Source: Pseudomonadota bacterium (GTDB lineage Bacteria; Pseudomonadota; Alphaproteobacteria; Sphingomonadales; Sphingomonadaceae). From it: 53,913 bases of DNA. Below are positions 7,383-15,956 of the stretch, one piece after another. The notes beneath the pieces are model-generated. The model was not told the DNA's origin. It worked only from the letters and a program-made list of their open reading frames with translations, and did no database searches. Where the stretch lies: NCBI GenBank assembly GCA_018242165.1, contig JAFECL010000038.1, positions 1 through 53,913 of the forward strand. The letters are read 5' to 3'. A program made the position numbers and the translations under genes. The first letter of the stretch is position 1, and every line of letters starts with the position of its first letter.

Positions 7383-9437
7383 TCAGTCGCGCCAGGTGGT
7401 CAGCGCGTCGCCCAGCGCATCCTGCAAGGGGCCAAGCCATTCGGCATAGGGCTTCCACTGCCCGACACCGTCTCGGTTGACCGGACGGCGGACCTGTTCG
7501 GAACTCGGCGTACGCACGCTGCGGTTGGTCTCATGGAAATTGAGGCAGGATTCCTCGAAGGGCAGGGCGCAGTGACCGAGCAGGCGGCGGATCTGCCCCT
7601 CGGGATCGTCGATCAGGTCTTCGTTGATCACGCGCAGCACGCGCCCGGGCAGGGCCGTGTCCCAATGCCGCATCAGTTCGAGATAGGTGCGGTAGTAGCG
7701 CGCGATGTTCTCGATGCCGTAGGTGAATTCCTGGCCCTTGGCGAACAGCTGCTTGAGATTGGAAAAGCAGCAATCCATCGGGTTGCGCCGCGCATCGATG
7801 ATGGTGGCCTTGGGCAGGATCAGGTGAATCAGGCCAATGTGCCTGAAATTGTTGGGCATCTTGTCGATGAAGAACTGCCGCCCCATGGCCCGATAGGGCT
7901 GGGTGCCGTGCAGGTATTGCGTGCCGAAGGCCGCGATCTGCTCGGCGCTGCAATCGGCGAGGTTGGCCGGATAGATCGGCCGCTCGAAGTTGTGCTCCCG
8001 GCCTTGCAGCTCGTGCACGATATGCTGGATATCCGGCAATTCCTGCGTGCCTTCGACCATCGAGTGGCTGGCCAGGATCTGTTCGATCAGCGTCGAGCCC
8101 GAACGCGGCAGGCCAAGCACGAAAATCGGCGCGGGATCGTCGACCCCCCAGCCTTCGCGCGCGGCGAAGAATGCGCGGGTGCACGTCCGCTTTTGCTCGC
8201 GCGTGTTGGTCTCGAAGATCTCGGGGCGATAGCCGCTGGCCACTTGCCGCGCATCATTGCCCGCCTTGTAGGCCTGCCAGGATTCGTCATGCTCCTTGCG
8301 GTCTTCTAGGGCCTTGCCCAGGGCAAAGGCGATGTGCGCGCGGTCTTCATTGTGGGTTGCGGGATTATCCAGGCCCGCGCGCATGGTTGCGATCTCGCTG
8401 TCGGCGAAGCGATAGACCTTCATGTTGGCCAGGCTCCACCAGGCCTCGCCAAAGTCCGCGCGCAGTTCGGTGGCGGCGCGATAGGCCTCGGTCGCCTGCG
8501 CCGCATGGCCGCTGGCGCGCAGCGCATGGCCCAGCCACATGCTGAGATCTGCGCCGCGCGCGCGCATCGCCGGATCATCGGCAGGCGTTTCATCCAGCAG
8601 CGCCTGATAGATCGACGCGGCGGTATCGGTGTCACCCAGCCCCGCCGCGATCGCGGCCGCATGGACGCGATGGGCGTATTCGTCTGGCTCCACCGCGAGC
8701 AGGGGGGCCAGCGCTTCCTGCGCATCGGCAAATTTATGCCGCGCGATCAGGGTCTGGACATATTCACTGCGCGCTTCGCGATGGTCCGGCACCATCGCCA
8801 GCACGCCAGCGTAGAGCATTTCGGCATCGTCAAAGACCTGACGGGCAAACCCGATCTGGGCCAGCAGCCGCATCGCTTCGGGGTGGTCGCCGAAATCGAG
8901 CAGGAAGTGCCTGATCAGGGCTTCGGCATTGTCGGTCTCGCCGTCACCATACAGGATCTTGGCATGCACCACCGGCGGCGGCAGGCTGGCAAGATGAGCA
9001 TTGTGCCAGGCGGCAACCCCGGCGCCCTCGGCGTCGCCAGTCATCCGCAACAGCCCCTCCAGCATGCGCCAGCCCATGGGCAGTGCCGGGTTGATCGATA
9101 CTGCCATCTGCAGATCGGCGATCGCCGCGGGGGCGTCGCGGCGGGCAACATGGCACAGCCCGCGCTCGAGGAACATCTGGCTGAAACCGGGATGGTGCTG
9201 CGCCAGCTGTTCGAGCAGGGCCAGCGCCTCATCGGTGCGTTGCGTCATCCGCAGCGAATGCGCGGCGATCAGCAGCAGATCGCGGTTGGCGGGATGGGTT
9301 GCCAGGCGCTGCATCGCCCCGGCTACGGCGCCGGCGTGGTCGCCCTGGGCCTGCAGGGCGCGCAGGGCCATCACTTCCCCCTCCAGCGGGGTGGTCGGCG
9401 CGGGCATGGCCTGACGGGCGGAGGCTTGGGTACTCAT
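7383..9437 (-). CDS. TPR-repeat sulfotransferase family protein
   Basis: A 684-residue protein in two parts. The first 400 or so residues are a series of about 34-residue helical repeats with TPR spacing. The rest is a sulfotransferase domain whose PAPS 5'-phosphosulfate loop reads FVLGLPRSGSTLIEQIL, followed by the RRNPMD/CFSNLK region resembling the 3'-phosphate site. No signal peptide or membrane segment is evident. It lies directly downstream of the TonB receptor but past a strong terminator. Such pairs are common in sphingomonads; the acceptor substrate and the connection to uptake are unknown to me. Confidence 0.88.
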   Translation of the reverse strand: MSTQASARQAMPAPTTPLEGEVMALRALQAQGDHAGAVAGAMQRLATHPANRDLLLIAAHSLRMTQRTDEALALLEQLAQHHPGFSQMFLERGLCHVARRDAPAAIADLQMAVSINPALPMGWRMLEGLLRMTGDAEGAGVAAWHNAHLASLPPPVVHAKILYGDGETDNAEALIRHFLLDFGDHPEAMRLLAQIGFARQVFDDAEMLYAGVLAMVPDHREARSEYVQTLIARHKFADAQEALAPLLAVEPDEYAHRVHAAAIAAGLGDTDTAASIYQALLDETPADDPAMRARGADLSMWLGHALRASGHAAQATEAYRAATELRADFGEAWWSLANMKVYRFADSEIATMRAGLDNPATHNEDRAHIAFALGKALEDRKEHDESWQAYKAGNDARQVASGYRPEIFETNTREQKRTCTRAFFAAREGWGVDDPAPIFVLGLPRSGSTLIEQILASHSMVEGTQELPDIQHIVHELQGREHNFERPIYPANLADCSAEQIAAFGTQYLHGTQPYRAMGRQFFIDKMPNNFRHIGLIHLILPKATIIDARRNPMDCCFSNLKQLFAKGQEFTYGIENIARYYRTYLELMRHWDTALPGRVLRVINEDLIDDPEGQIRRLLGHCALPFEESCLNFHETNRSVRTPSSEQVRRPVNRDGVGQWKPYAEWLGPLQDALGDALTTWRD

Positions 9438-9508
9438 GGGGGCAATCCTGTCGACAATCGCGTCTGCCTTGTCAAATCCGTGGCGCGCGGAGCAACGATG
9501 GTGGTGTC

Positions 9509-9543
9509 AAAAAAATCGGGGCGGCGCTTGCGGCGCCGCCCCG
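9509..9543 (-). terminator. Rho-independent terminator of the TonB receptor gene
   Basis: An 11-base-pair perfect GC-rich stem (CGGGGCGGCGC / GCGCCGCCCCG) with a 5-base loop is followed, reading on the minus strand, by ATTTTTTT. It lies 26 bases past the TonB receptor stop and before the sulfotransferase gene, so the latter probably has its own promoter or depends on read-through. It is the clearest intrinsic terminator in the window. Confidence 0.93.
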
Positions 9544-9569
9544 GGATATTTTGATCGGTACCGGCTGGA

Positions 9570-12260
9570 TTACAGCTTGGTGCTGATCTTGATGCCGTAG
9601 GTCCGCGGACGAACCGGCAGCGACGTCTTGATGTACTCGGCCGACGTGGTGAAGGTCGAGGTGTGGGCGTTACCCAGGTTGTCGCCGAACAGGGTCACCG
9701 TCCAGTTGTCGCGGGTGAACCCGATCTGCGCGTCAAGCAGGGCATAGCCGTTCATCTTGTAGCGCAGCAGGGTCGTACCCGGCACGATGATCCCGTTGGG
9801 GCCAGCGACGCTGCCGTTGCCCGCAACGTCACCCGACGGATAGGTCGCGGGCTGGTTGAACATCGAGCTGGTGTACGAGATGCCACCCGCCACGAACCAG
9901 TTCATGTCATCCTTGCCCGCCCATTCGTAGCGGCCACGGATGTTGCCCTGGAAGTGCGGGCTGAACGGGGTAACGTCGCCAGCATTGCCGAACGGGCTCT
10001 GCACCGAGATGACCGTACCACCGGTGTAGGTCTGGGTGATGCACTTGCCGAACGACGACGAGGCCGGGTTGTTCGAGATGAAGCAGGGCGAATTGGCCTG
10101 CTTGCTGTCGTTGTAGGTGGCCGAACCCTGGATGGTGAAGCCCTGCGACACCCGCGCCACGACCTGCGCCTCAAGCCCCTTGATGTGGTAGGTCGGGCCA
10201 TTGGTACCGAACGCGGTGTTGCCGAAGCCACCGGCCGGGTTGAAGAAGCCGACCTGAACGTTGGCCCAGTTCATGTAGTAGGCCGAGAGGTTGAAGGTCA
10301 CCTTGCGGTCGAACAGGTCGGTCTTCATGCCGACTTCCCAGTTGGTCAGCGTGTCAGGCGCATAGGCCGCGCTGACCAGCAGCTGCTTCACCGCGTGGTT
10401 CGCCGGATCGGTCAGGCGCGACGAGCCGCCACGGTTGAACGCACCCGGGCGGAAGCCCTGGCTGAACAGCCCATAGAACATGGTGTGGGCCTGCGGCTTC
10501 CAGGTGATCACCGCCTTGCTCTTGAAGCCATGGTAGGTGGACTTCAGATTGGCAGCATCGAGGTTCGAGCCGGTGACGCAAACCGGAGCCTGATAACAGG
10601 CCGAGTTGAACGTCGAATAAACCGAGCCGGTCTCGAATTCCTTGTAGTTGTAGTAGCGGGTGCCGGCGGTGATCGTCAGCGTTGGCGTCAGATCGAAGTC
10701 CGCCGAGATGAAGGCCGCATACTGCTTGTACCCGCGCTGGGTATCTTCGCCGAACGACACGCCGGGGCCACGGGCGCCGGGCACGTTGAGCGTCGCGGCG
10801 GGGTTCGGAGCAACCTGCGCGATACAGACGGTGCCGGCGGCGACGATCTGCGCCTTGGTGAGGGTCGGGTCGCACGACGGGATCGTGGTGTAGAGCCAGT
10901 CCTGGTTGTCCTGGATCTTGAACGATTCGTAGTAGGCCCCGACGATCGCCCGGAAGCGCTTGCCTTCCGGAGTCGAAATGCGGAATTCGTGGCTCTGGTG
11001 GGTGGTCCGGATATGGTCGACCCAGTAGCTGTCCGGCTTGTAGCAGTACGGCGTGGCGCCATGGTTCCAGTAGTTATAGCCGGAGTTGCCGCCGGTGCAC
11101 TGGTAGAACGAACCGTAGGCGGCGCGGGCATAGTTGGTGTAGTCGCCCTGCGCCGAGATGTGACGCGTCATGTAGGCGCCGGTGTAGATGACCTTGAAGT
11201 CACCAACCTTGCCATTCAGCGTCCAGGCGGTGTTCCAGTAGTCGTCCTTGCTGTACTGCGGAACGAACAGCGTCGACTTCAGACCCGAGAGCGGCGCGTA
11301 GTCGTAGGTGTAGCTCTGCGTCGAGAACGAGCCCTTGGTTTCCAGACCCTGGTACGATTCGGTGATCAGCAGGTCCCAATCCGGCGCGACCTTCCAGCCG
11401 AGTTCGACGCGACCGCCGACGTAGTCGACCGGGTTGAAGTTGCTCTGGACCTGCGACGAGTTGTTATAGACGCCGTTGCTCGCCTGCTGCGACGGCGGCG
11501 GGATCGAACCGTTGGTCCAGTAGGTGCCGAGGTCGGTGGGGCGGCGGGTGAAGCTCGACAGGACGTTATCGATGTAGCCACCGTGGTGGTCGTCATAGAT
11601 CACCGCGCGAACGGCGAGGCGGTCCTTGACGATGGGAACGTTGACCATCGCGTTGAACGAGCCGTTGGCCGAACCGCCCGAAGTGCCGCCGAAGCTGCCT
11701 TCAAGACGGGCTTCGAACTTGCCGAGCTTCGGCTTGGCCGTGATGTAGCGCACCGCACCAGCCTGGGCGCCACCGCCGAACAGGGTGCCCTGCGGGCCTT
11801 CGAGAACTTCGACGCGCTCGATGTCGGCAACGTAGATGTCGGCGTTGTGCGCCGGGAACTGCATCGACTGATCGTCAAGGTAGAGCGCGACGTTCGGGAA
11901 GCCGCCGATCGTGCCCGACGACTGCTCGCCAGCGAAACCCGCCGACAGGCCGCGCATGAAGATCGCGCCCTGGCCGGGGCCGTTGCTCGAGAAGGTGACG
12001 TTGGGGGTGTACTTGAGCAGATCGTTGAACGTGGTGACGTTGAGCTTGCTGAGCGAGTCGGCGCTGAGCGCCTGCAACGTCATCGGCACGTCCTGGATCG
12101 ACTGCGACCGGCGCTGCGCCGTCACCACGATATCGGTGACCGACGATACTGACGACCCCGAGCTGGCCGGAGCCGACTGCGCATGGGCCGTGCCGGCCAT
12201 CGCCGCGAGGGCGGAACCCGCAAACAGACCGAATTTCATCATTTGAAGACTGCTTTTCAT
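9570..12260 (-). CDS. TonB-dependent outer-membrane receptor
   Basis: An 896-residue outer-membrane active-transport receptor. The N-terminus (MKSSLQMMKFGLFAGSALAA...GTAHAQ) is a signal peptide. A TonB-box-like segment (DIVVTAQRR) and a plug domain with the DVPMTLQALS and GAIFMRGLS motifs follow, then a long aromatic-rich beta-barrel. The start at 12260 is set by the signal peptide and a purine-rich AGGGGGG upstream; the frame stays open for another 300 bases with no sign of coding. The ligand cannot be told from sequence. The divergent MFS/ALDH/GMC operon suggests uptake of the substrate of that pathway. Confidence 0.95.
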   Translation of the reverse strand: MKSSLQMMKFGLFAGSALAAMAGTAHAQSAPASSGSSVSSVTDIVVTAQRRSQSIQDVPMTLQALSADSLSKLNVTTFNDLLKYTPNVTFSSNGPGQGAIFMRGLSAGFAGEQSSGTIGGFPNVALYLDDQSMQFPAHNADIYVADIERVEVLEGPQGTLFGGGAQAGAVRYITAKPKLGKFEARLEGSFGGTSGGSANGSFNAMVNVPIVKDRLAVRAVIYDDHHGGYIDNVLSSFTRRPTDLGTYWTNGSIPPPSQQASNGVYNNSSQVQSNFNPVDYVGGRVELGWKVAPDWDLLITESYQGLETKGSFSTQSYTYDYAPLSGLKSTLFVPQYSKDDYWNTAWTLNGKVGDFKVIYTGAYMTRHISAQGDYTNYARAAYGSFYQCTGGNSGYNYWNHGATPYCYKPDSYWVDHIRTTHQSHEFRISTPEGKRFRAIVGAYYESFKIQDNQDWLYTTIPSCDPTLTKAQIVAAGTVCIAQVAPNPAATLNVPGARGPGVSFGEDTQRGYKQYAAFISADFDLTPTLTITAGTRYYNYKEFETGSVYSTFNSACYQAPVCVTGSNLDAANLKSTYHGFKSKAVITWKPQAHTMFYGLFSQGFRPGAFNRGGSSRLTDPANHAVKQLLVSAAYAPDTLTNWEVGMKTDLFDRKVTFNLSAYYMNWANVQVGFFNPAGGFGNTAFGTNGPTYHIKGLEAQVVARVSQGFTIQGSATYNDSKQANSPCFISNNPASSSFGKCITQTYTGGTVISVQSPFGNAGDVTPFSPHFQGNIRGRYEWAGKDDMNWFVAGGISYTSSMFNQPATYPSGDVAGNGSVAGPNGIIVPGTTLLRYKMNGYALLDAQIGFTRDNWTVTLFGDNLGNAHTSTFTTSAEYIKTSLPVRPRTYGIKISTKL

Positions 12261-12632
12261 ACAACCCCCCTGGGCCAGGTTTGCATCCAGGAGCCGGACA
12301 ACCGAAACAACCGGGGCAGAGGTGCGTGCCATGCTGGCGATCACATCCTCAACTGGTTCCCGCGTTGCCCGTGACCTTCCCGTCCGCAACAGATGGCGAT
12401 CCATCAGCGCCGCCATTTCTGAACGGGTTATGGCTCGACCCAAAGCCATGCACAAGGCCCCGCACGCGGCTGTCTCCGGTTGAAACGGAACAAGGCGCGC
12501 ATGGCGCCAGGCAAGATTCCAGCATGGTATAAACGTATAGGTGGCATTTTCCGGGCGAGAATGACGCATTTTTTAGAACATATAAATCTATTGTATTGAA
12601 TATCGGAACTGAAATTTAACAACAAAATTTAA

Positions 12633-12676
12633 AAATCCGCATCCTAATCCGGATTTCTGTGGATTATGTAAATCCA
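12633..12676. promoter_or_regulatory. Cluster of AATCC/GGATT inverted repeats in the TonB receptor upstream region
   Basis: In an AT-rich island there are two nested dyads: AAATCCG (12633-12639) with CGGATTT (12650-12656), and TGGATT-ATGTA-AATCCA (12660-12676), which is perfect. Spaced GGATT half-sites like these could be operators for a regulator of the TonB receptor or of the divergent transporter operon. No regulator is assigned. Confidence 0.4.
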
Positions 12677-13230
12677 TAACCTGGAATATGTGTTAGAACT
12701 CGCGGATACAATTGCTTCCCTGGCCTTACAATCGTTGTGGAAAGGCAGGTAATAGGTGCGCCTGGAGGTGCCCACGCCTTTGCCGAAATGGTTATGACGC
12801 CTATGCAAAATTCTAATGGTGGCATGAGAAACCGGCGTCGCATGGCCGGACGCGGCCAGCAGGCGCGGCCGGAACGGCGGGCCATCTACCGCATCCAGGC
12901 GGGCCTGTCGGCACGGCTCGATCGCGATCAACCGCGCCAATCTGCGCGGGTTTCGCGATGTGCGGGGAGCAAGCGGTCACGTCGGCGTGCTCGCGCTTCT
13001 TCAAGGGCGGGTAGGCCAGCTGGATATTGCAGGCGACCTCCCGACACCATCCAGCACAGGCAAGTCGAGGTGGGAGGCCGCTCCGGGAGCTTGAGCGCCA
13101 GTCCGGATTGTGGTGCAAAGCGCTTCGCGGACTTCGGCCGGAAAGAACGGCCGGTGCGCGATTCTATAATGCAGCGGTGGATGGGCCCCCTCGGGCCAGC
13201 ACGCCACGGGAAGCACAAGAGGGGATAACC
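12677..13230. other. Gene-free stretch between TonB receptor leader and MFS operon
   Basis: Together with 12261-12632 this is the longest non-coding stretch in the window (about 970 bases). I looked for short genes on both strands. The open frames here are arginine-rich, have no ribosome site or recognisable motif, and look like GC-driven chance frames. It most likely holds the divergent promoters and long leaders; a small RNA cannot be excluded. Confidence 0.5.
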
Positions 13231-14523
13231 ATGGAAGCAGCGCCCGCCACGCCGGCAGACAGTACCGTTGTCCAGCGCTGGTATGTGCTGATCATCACCA
13301 TGCTGGTTTACACCTTCAGCATCGCGGATCGCTATGTGATCTCGACGGTGCTCGAGCCGATCCGGCTGGAATTCCACCTCAACGAGACCGAGGCCGGAAT
13401 GTTCACCGGGGTGGCGCTGGGGCTGTTCTACGTCACCATGGGCCTGCCGATGTCCTGGCTGGCCGACCGTCGCAACCGCAAGAACCTGCTGACCTTCGCG
13501 GTGGCGGCATGGTCGGTGATGACCACCCTGTGCGGCTATGTCACCGGCCCGATTCAACTGATGTTCGCGCGGATCGGGGTGGGTATCGGCGAGGCCGGGG
13601 GCACCCCGCCTTGCAATACGATCATTGCGGACTATTTCCCGCCGGCCCGGCGGCCGATGGCCACCACGATTTTCGCGCTGGGTGCGCCGATCGGCGCCTG
13701 GCTGGGCTCTGACCTCGCGGGTCAGGTCGCGCATCTCTATGGCTGGCGCAATTCGTTCCTGGTGCTGGGTGTGCCGGGGCTGGTGCTGGCGACGGTGATC
13801 TTCTTCACCATCAAGGAGCCTCCGCGCGGGCGTTATGACTCCTGCACCAAAGAGATTCCCCCGTCGGTCGGGGAAACCGCACGGTTCATGTGGGCTCAGC
13901 GCGGCGGGGTTCATGTCATGATGGGTTCCGGCCTGTCGGCGCTGTGGGGCTGGGGGCTGATGTGGTTCACCCCGGCCTATATCGAGCGGATGTATCACAT
14001 GGGCGACGGTTCGGGCGGCGTGCTGCTCTCGCCGATCCACATGATCGGCGGCGTCGGCGCCTCGCTGCTGACGGCCTGGCTGGTGGCCCGGCCCGAATTC
14101 GCCGATCCCCGCCGGATCCTGCGCCTGCTGGCGGTGGTCACCGCGCTGGCCACGGTGCCGTCGTTCTACGCCTATTACACGCACGACATGTGGGTGATGC
14201 AGGTGATGCTGTGGCTCTATGTCCCGGCGATCTATTTCTACCTCGGGCCGAGCTTCGCCGCGGTGCAAAACGCCGCGCCGCCGCGGATGCGGGCGATTTT
14301 CATCGCCGTCTCGCTGCTGCTGGCGAATGTGTTCAACCTGATTGTCGCGCCGTGGTTCGTCGGTTCGCTCAGCGACTACTTCTCGGGCGGCCAGCCGACC
14401 GCGGAATCGCTGCGGATGGCCCTGCTGGTGCTGGCCCCCAGCGGCTTCTGGGCCGCGTTCCACTACTGGCGTGCCGAACGCCACCTCGAAGCCGATGCCA
14501 AAAGGATTGCTGAACATGCCTGA
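13231..14523 (+). CDS. MFS transporter, spinster-like
   Basis: A 430-residue major facilitator with about 12 hydrophobic segments. The first half has the family A-motif form LADRRNRKNLL after helix 2 and the GVGIGEAGGTPP motif typical of spinster-type carriers, and the first helix ends IADRYVIS. An AGAGGGGA ribosome site precedes ATG 13231. It is the first gene of a plus-strand run with ALDH (8-base overlap), enolase-family and GMC genes, so it probably imports the substrate across the inner membrane once the TonB receptor has brought it into the periplasm. Substrate unknown. Confidence 0.92.
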   Translation: MEAAPATPADSTVVQRWYVLIITMLVYTFSIADRYVISTVLEPIRLEFHLNETEAGMFTGVALGLFYVTMGLPMSWLADRRNRKNLLTFAVAAWSVMTTLCGYVTGPIQLMFARIGVGIGEAGGTPPCNTIIADYFPPARRPMATTIFALGAPIGAWLGSDLAGQVAHLYGWRNSFLVLGVPGLVLATVIFFTIKEPPRGRYDSCTKEIPPSVGETARFMWAQRGGVHVMMGSGLSALWGWGLMWFTPAYIERMYHMGDGSGGVLLSPIHMIGGVGASLLTAWLVARPEFADPRRILRLLAVVTALATVPSFYAYYTHDMWVMQVMLWLYVPAIYFYLGPSFAAVQNAAPPRMRAIFIAVSLLLANVFNLIVAPWFVGSLSDYFSGGQPTAESLRMALLVLAPSGFWAAFHYWRAERHLEADAKRIAEHA

Positions 14524-15952
14524 CCTGCTGCCTTCCTACATCAACGGCGCCTGGGTGCTGCCGGCCGGGGGCGAGAGCTTTTCCTGCATCAACCCCGCTA
14601 CCGAAGAGGTTGCGGCTCAGGTAGCGCTGTGCGGCGCGGCCGAGGCTGATGCCGCAGTTCGCGCTGCCCGGGCCGCCTTCATCGGCTGGAGCACCACGCA
14701 GCTGGCCGAGCGGCTGGCGCTGATCGAAAAGCTGATTGCGGTGTTCGAGCGGCGCTATGACGAGATGGTTCGCGCCATCAGCGTCGAGATGGGCGCACCG
14801 CACGACCTCTCGAAGAATGCCCAGGCCGAATGCGGGCCGGGGCACCTCAAGGAAACCGTGAAAGCCGCCCGCGAACTGGAATGGGAACGCCCGATCGGCC
14901 GGGGCGCTCGGATCGTGCGCGAGGCGGTGGGGGTCTGCGTGCTGATCACCCCGTGGAACTGGCCGATCAACCAGATCGCCGCCAAGGTTGGCCCGGCGCT
15001 GGCTGCGGGCTGCACCATGGTGCTGAAGCCGAGCGAGGAATCGCCGCTCTCGGCCCAGCTCTTCGCGGAATTCTGCGACGAGGCCGGGTTCCCCAAGGGC
15101 GTGTTCAACATGATCCACGGCCTTGGCCCGGCGGTCGGCCCGTCGCTCACCGCGCATCCGGAAGTCGACATGGTCTCGTTCACCGGATCGACCGCGGCAG
15201 GCATCCAGATCGCCAAGGCCGCGGCCGATACGGTCAAGCGCGTGGCGCAGGAGCTGGGGGGCAAATCGGCCAATATCGTCTTCGATGACGAAGGGCTGGA
15301 AGGGGCGGTCAAGCGCGGGGTGCGCCACTGCTTCAACAACACCGGGCAAAGCTGCAACGCCCCCACCCGGATGCTGGTTCAGGCTTCGGGGTATGCCCGG
15401 GCGGTGGAAGTGGCGCGCGAGGTGGCGGCGAAGGTTTCGCTCGGCGATCCGCTCGAACCCGGCGGGCATCTTGGCCCGGTGGTCAACAAGCGCCAGTTCG
15501 ACAAGATCCAGAAGCTGATCGAGGTGGGCATGTCGGAAGGCGCCACTCTGGTTTGTGGCGGCCCGGGCCGGGCCGAGGGCTTCAACCGGGGCTACTACGT
15601 CCGCCCGACGATCTTCGCCGATGTGACCAACCAGATGACCATCGCCCGCGAGGAAATCTTCGGGCCCGTCCTCAGCATGATCCCCTTCGCCGACGAGGCC
15701 GAGGCGATCGAGGTGGCTAACGATACGCCCTATGGCCTCGCGGCCTATATCCAGTCGCAGGACATGGCGCGGGCGCGGCGAGTGGCGCGGGCAATGCGCG
15801 CCGGCAGCGTCTATCTGAACGGCGCCGGGCAGGACTATTGCTCGCCCTTCGGTGGCTACAAGCAATCGGGCAATGGCCGCGAATGGGGCGAATGGGGCCT
15901 GCACGACTTCCTCGAGGTCAAGGTCGTCAACGGTTGGGGCGAGGGGGACTGA
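14516..15952 (+). CDS. Aldehyde dehydrogenase family protein
   Basis: NAD(P)+-dependent aldehyde oxidation, 478 residues, the normal length. Signature elements are the cofactor-binding PWNWP (146-150) and FTGST (222-226), the general base Glu246 in QELGGKS, and the nucleophile Cys280 in NNTGQSCNAPTRM. It overlaps the MFS gene by 8 bases and is followed 4 bases later by the enolase-family gene. In this setting it would oxidise the aldehyde formed by the GMC oxidoreductase at the end of the same operon. It could act like betaine-aldehyde dehydrogenase, but I see nothing that fixes the substrate. Confidence 0.94.
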   Translation: MPDLLPSYINGAWVLPAGGESFSCINPATEEVAAQVALCGAAEADAAVRAARAAFIGWSTTQLAERLALIEKLIAVFERRYDEMVRAISVEMGAPHDLSKNAQAECGPGHLKETVKAARELEWERPIGRGARIVREAVGVCVLITPWNWPINQIAAKVGPALAAGCTMVLKPSEESPLSAQLFAEFCDEAGFPKGVFNMIHGLGPAVGPSLTAHPEVDMVSFTGSTAAGIQIAKAAADTVKRVAQELGGKSANIVFDDEGLEGAVKRGVRHCFNNTGQSCNAPTRMLVQASGYARAVEVAREVAAKVSLGDPLEPGGHLGPVVNKRQFDKIQKLIEVGMSEGATLVCGGPGRAEGFNRGYYVRPTIFADVTNQMTIAREEIFGPVLSMIPFADEAEAIEVANDTPYGLAAYIQSQDMARARRVARAMRAGSVYLNGAGQDYCSPFGGYKQSGNGREWGEWGLHDFLEVKVVNGWGEGD

Positions 15953-15956
15953 CGCC

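Noticed and set aside
9663..12152. An 829-codon open frame on the plus strand, antisense to the TonB receptor
   Set aside because: High GC content leaves antisense frames open. No motif, ribosome site or sensible composition; the TonB receptor is unmistakable on the other strand.
12261..12569. In-frame 103-codon upstream extension of the TonB receptor
   Set aside because: A signal peptide and ribosome site fix the start at 12260; the extension would bury the signal peptide.
12737..13228. A 163-codon plus-strand frame before the MFS gene
   Set aside because: Very arginine-rich, no ribosome site, no motif; looks like chance.
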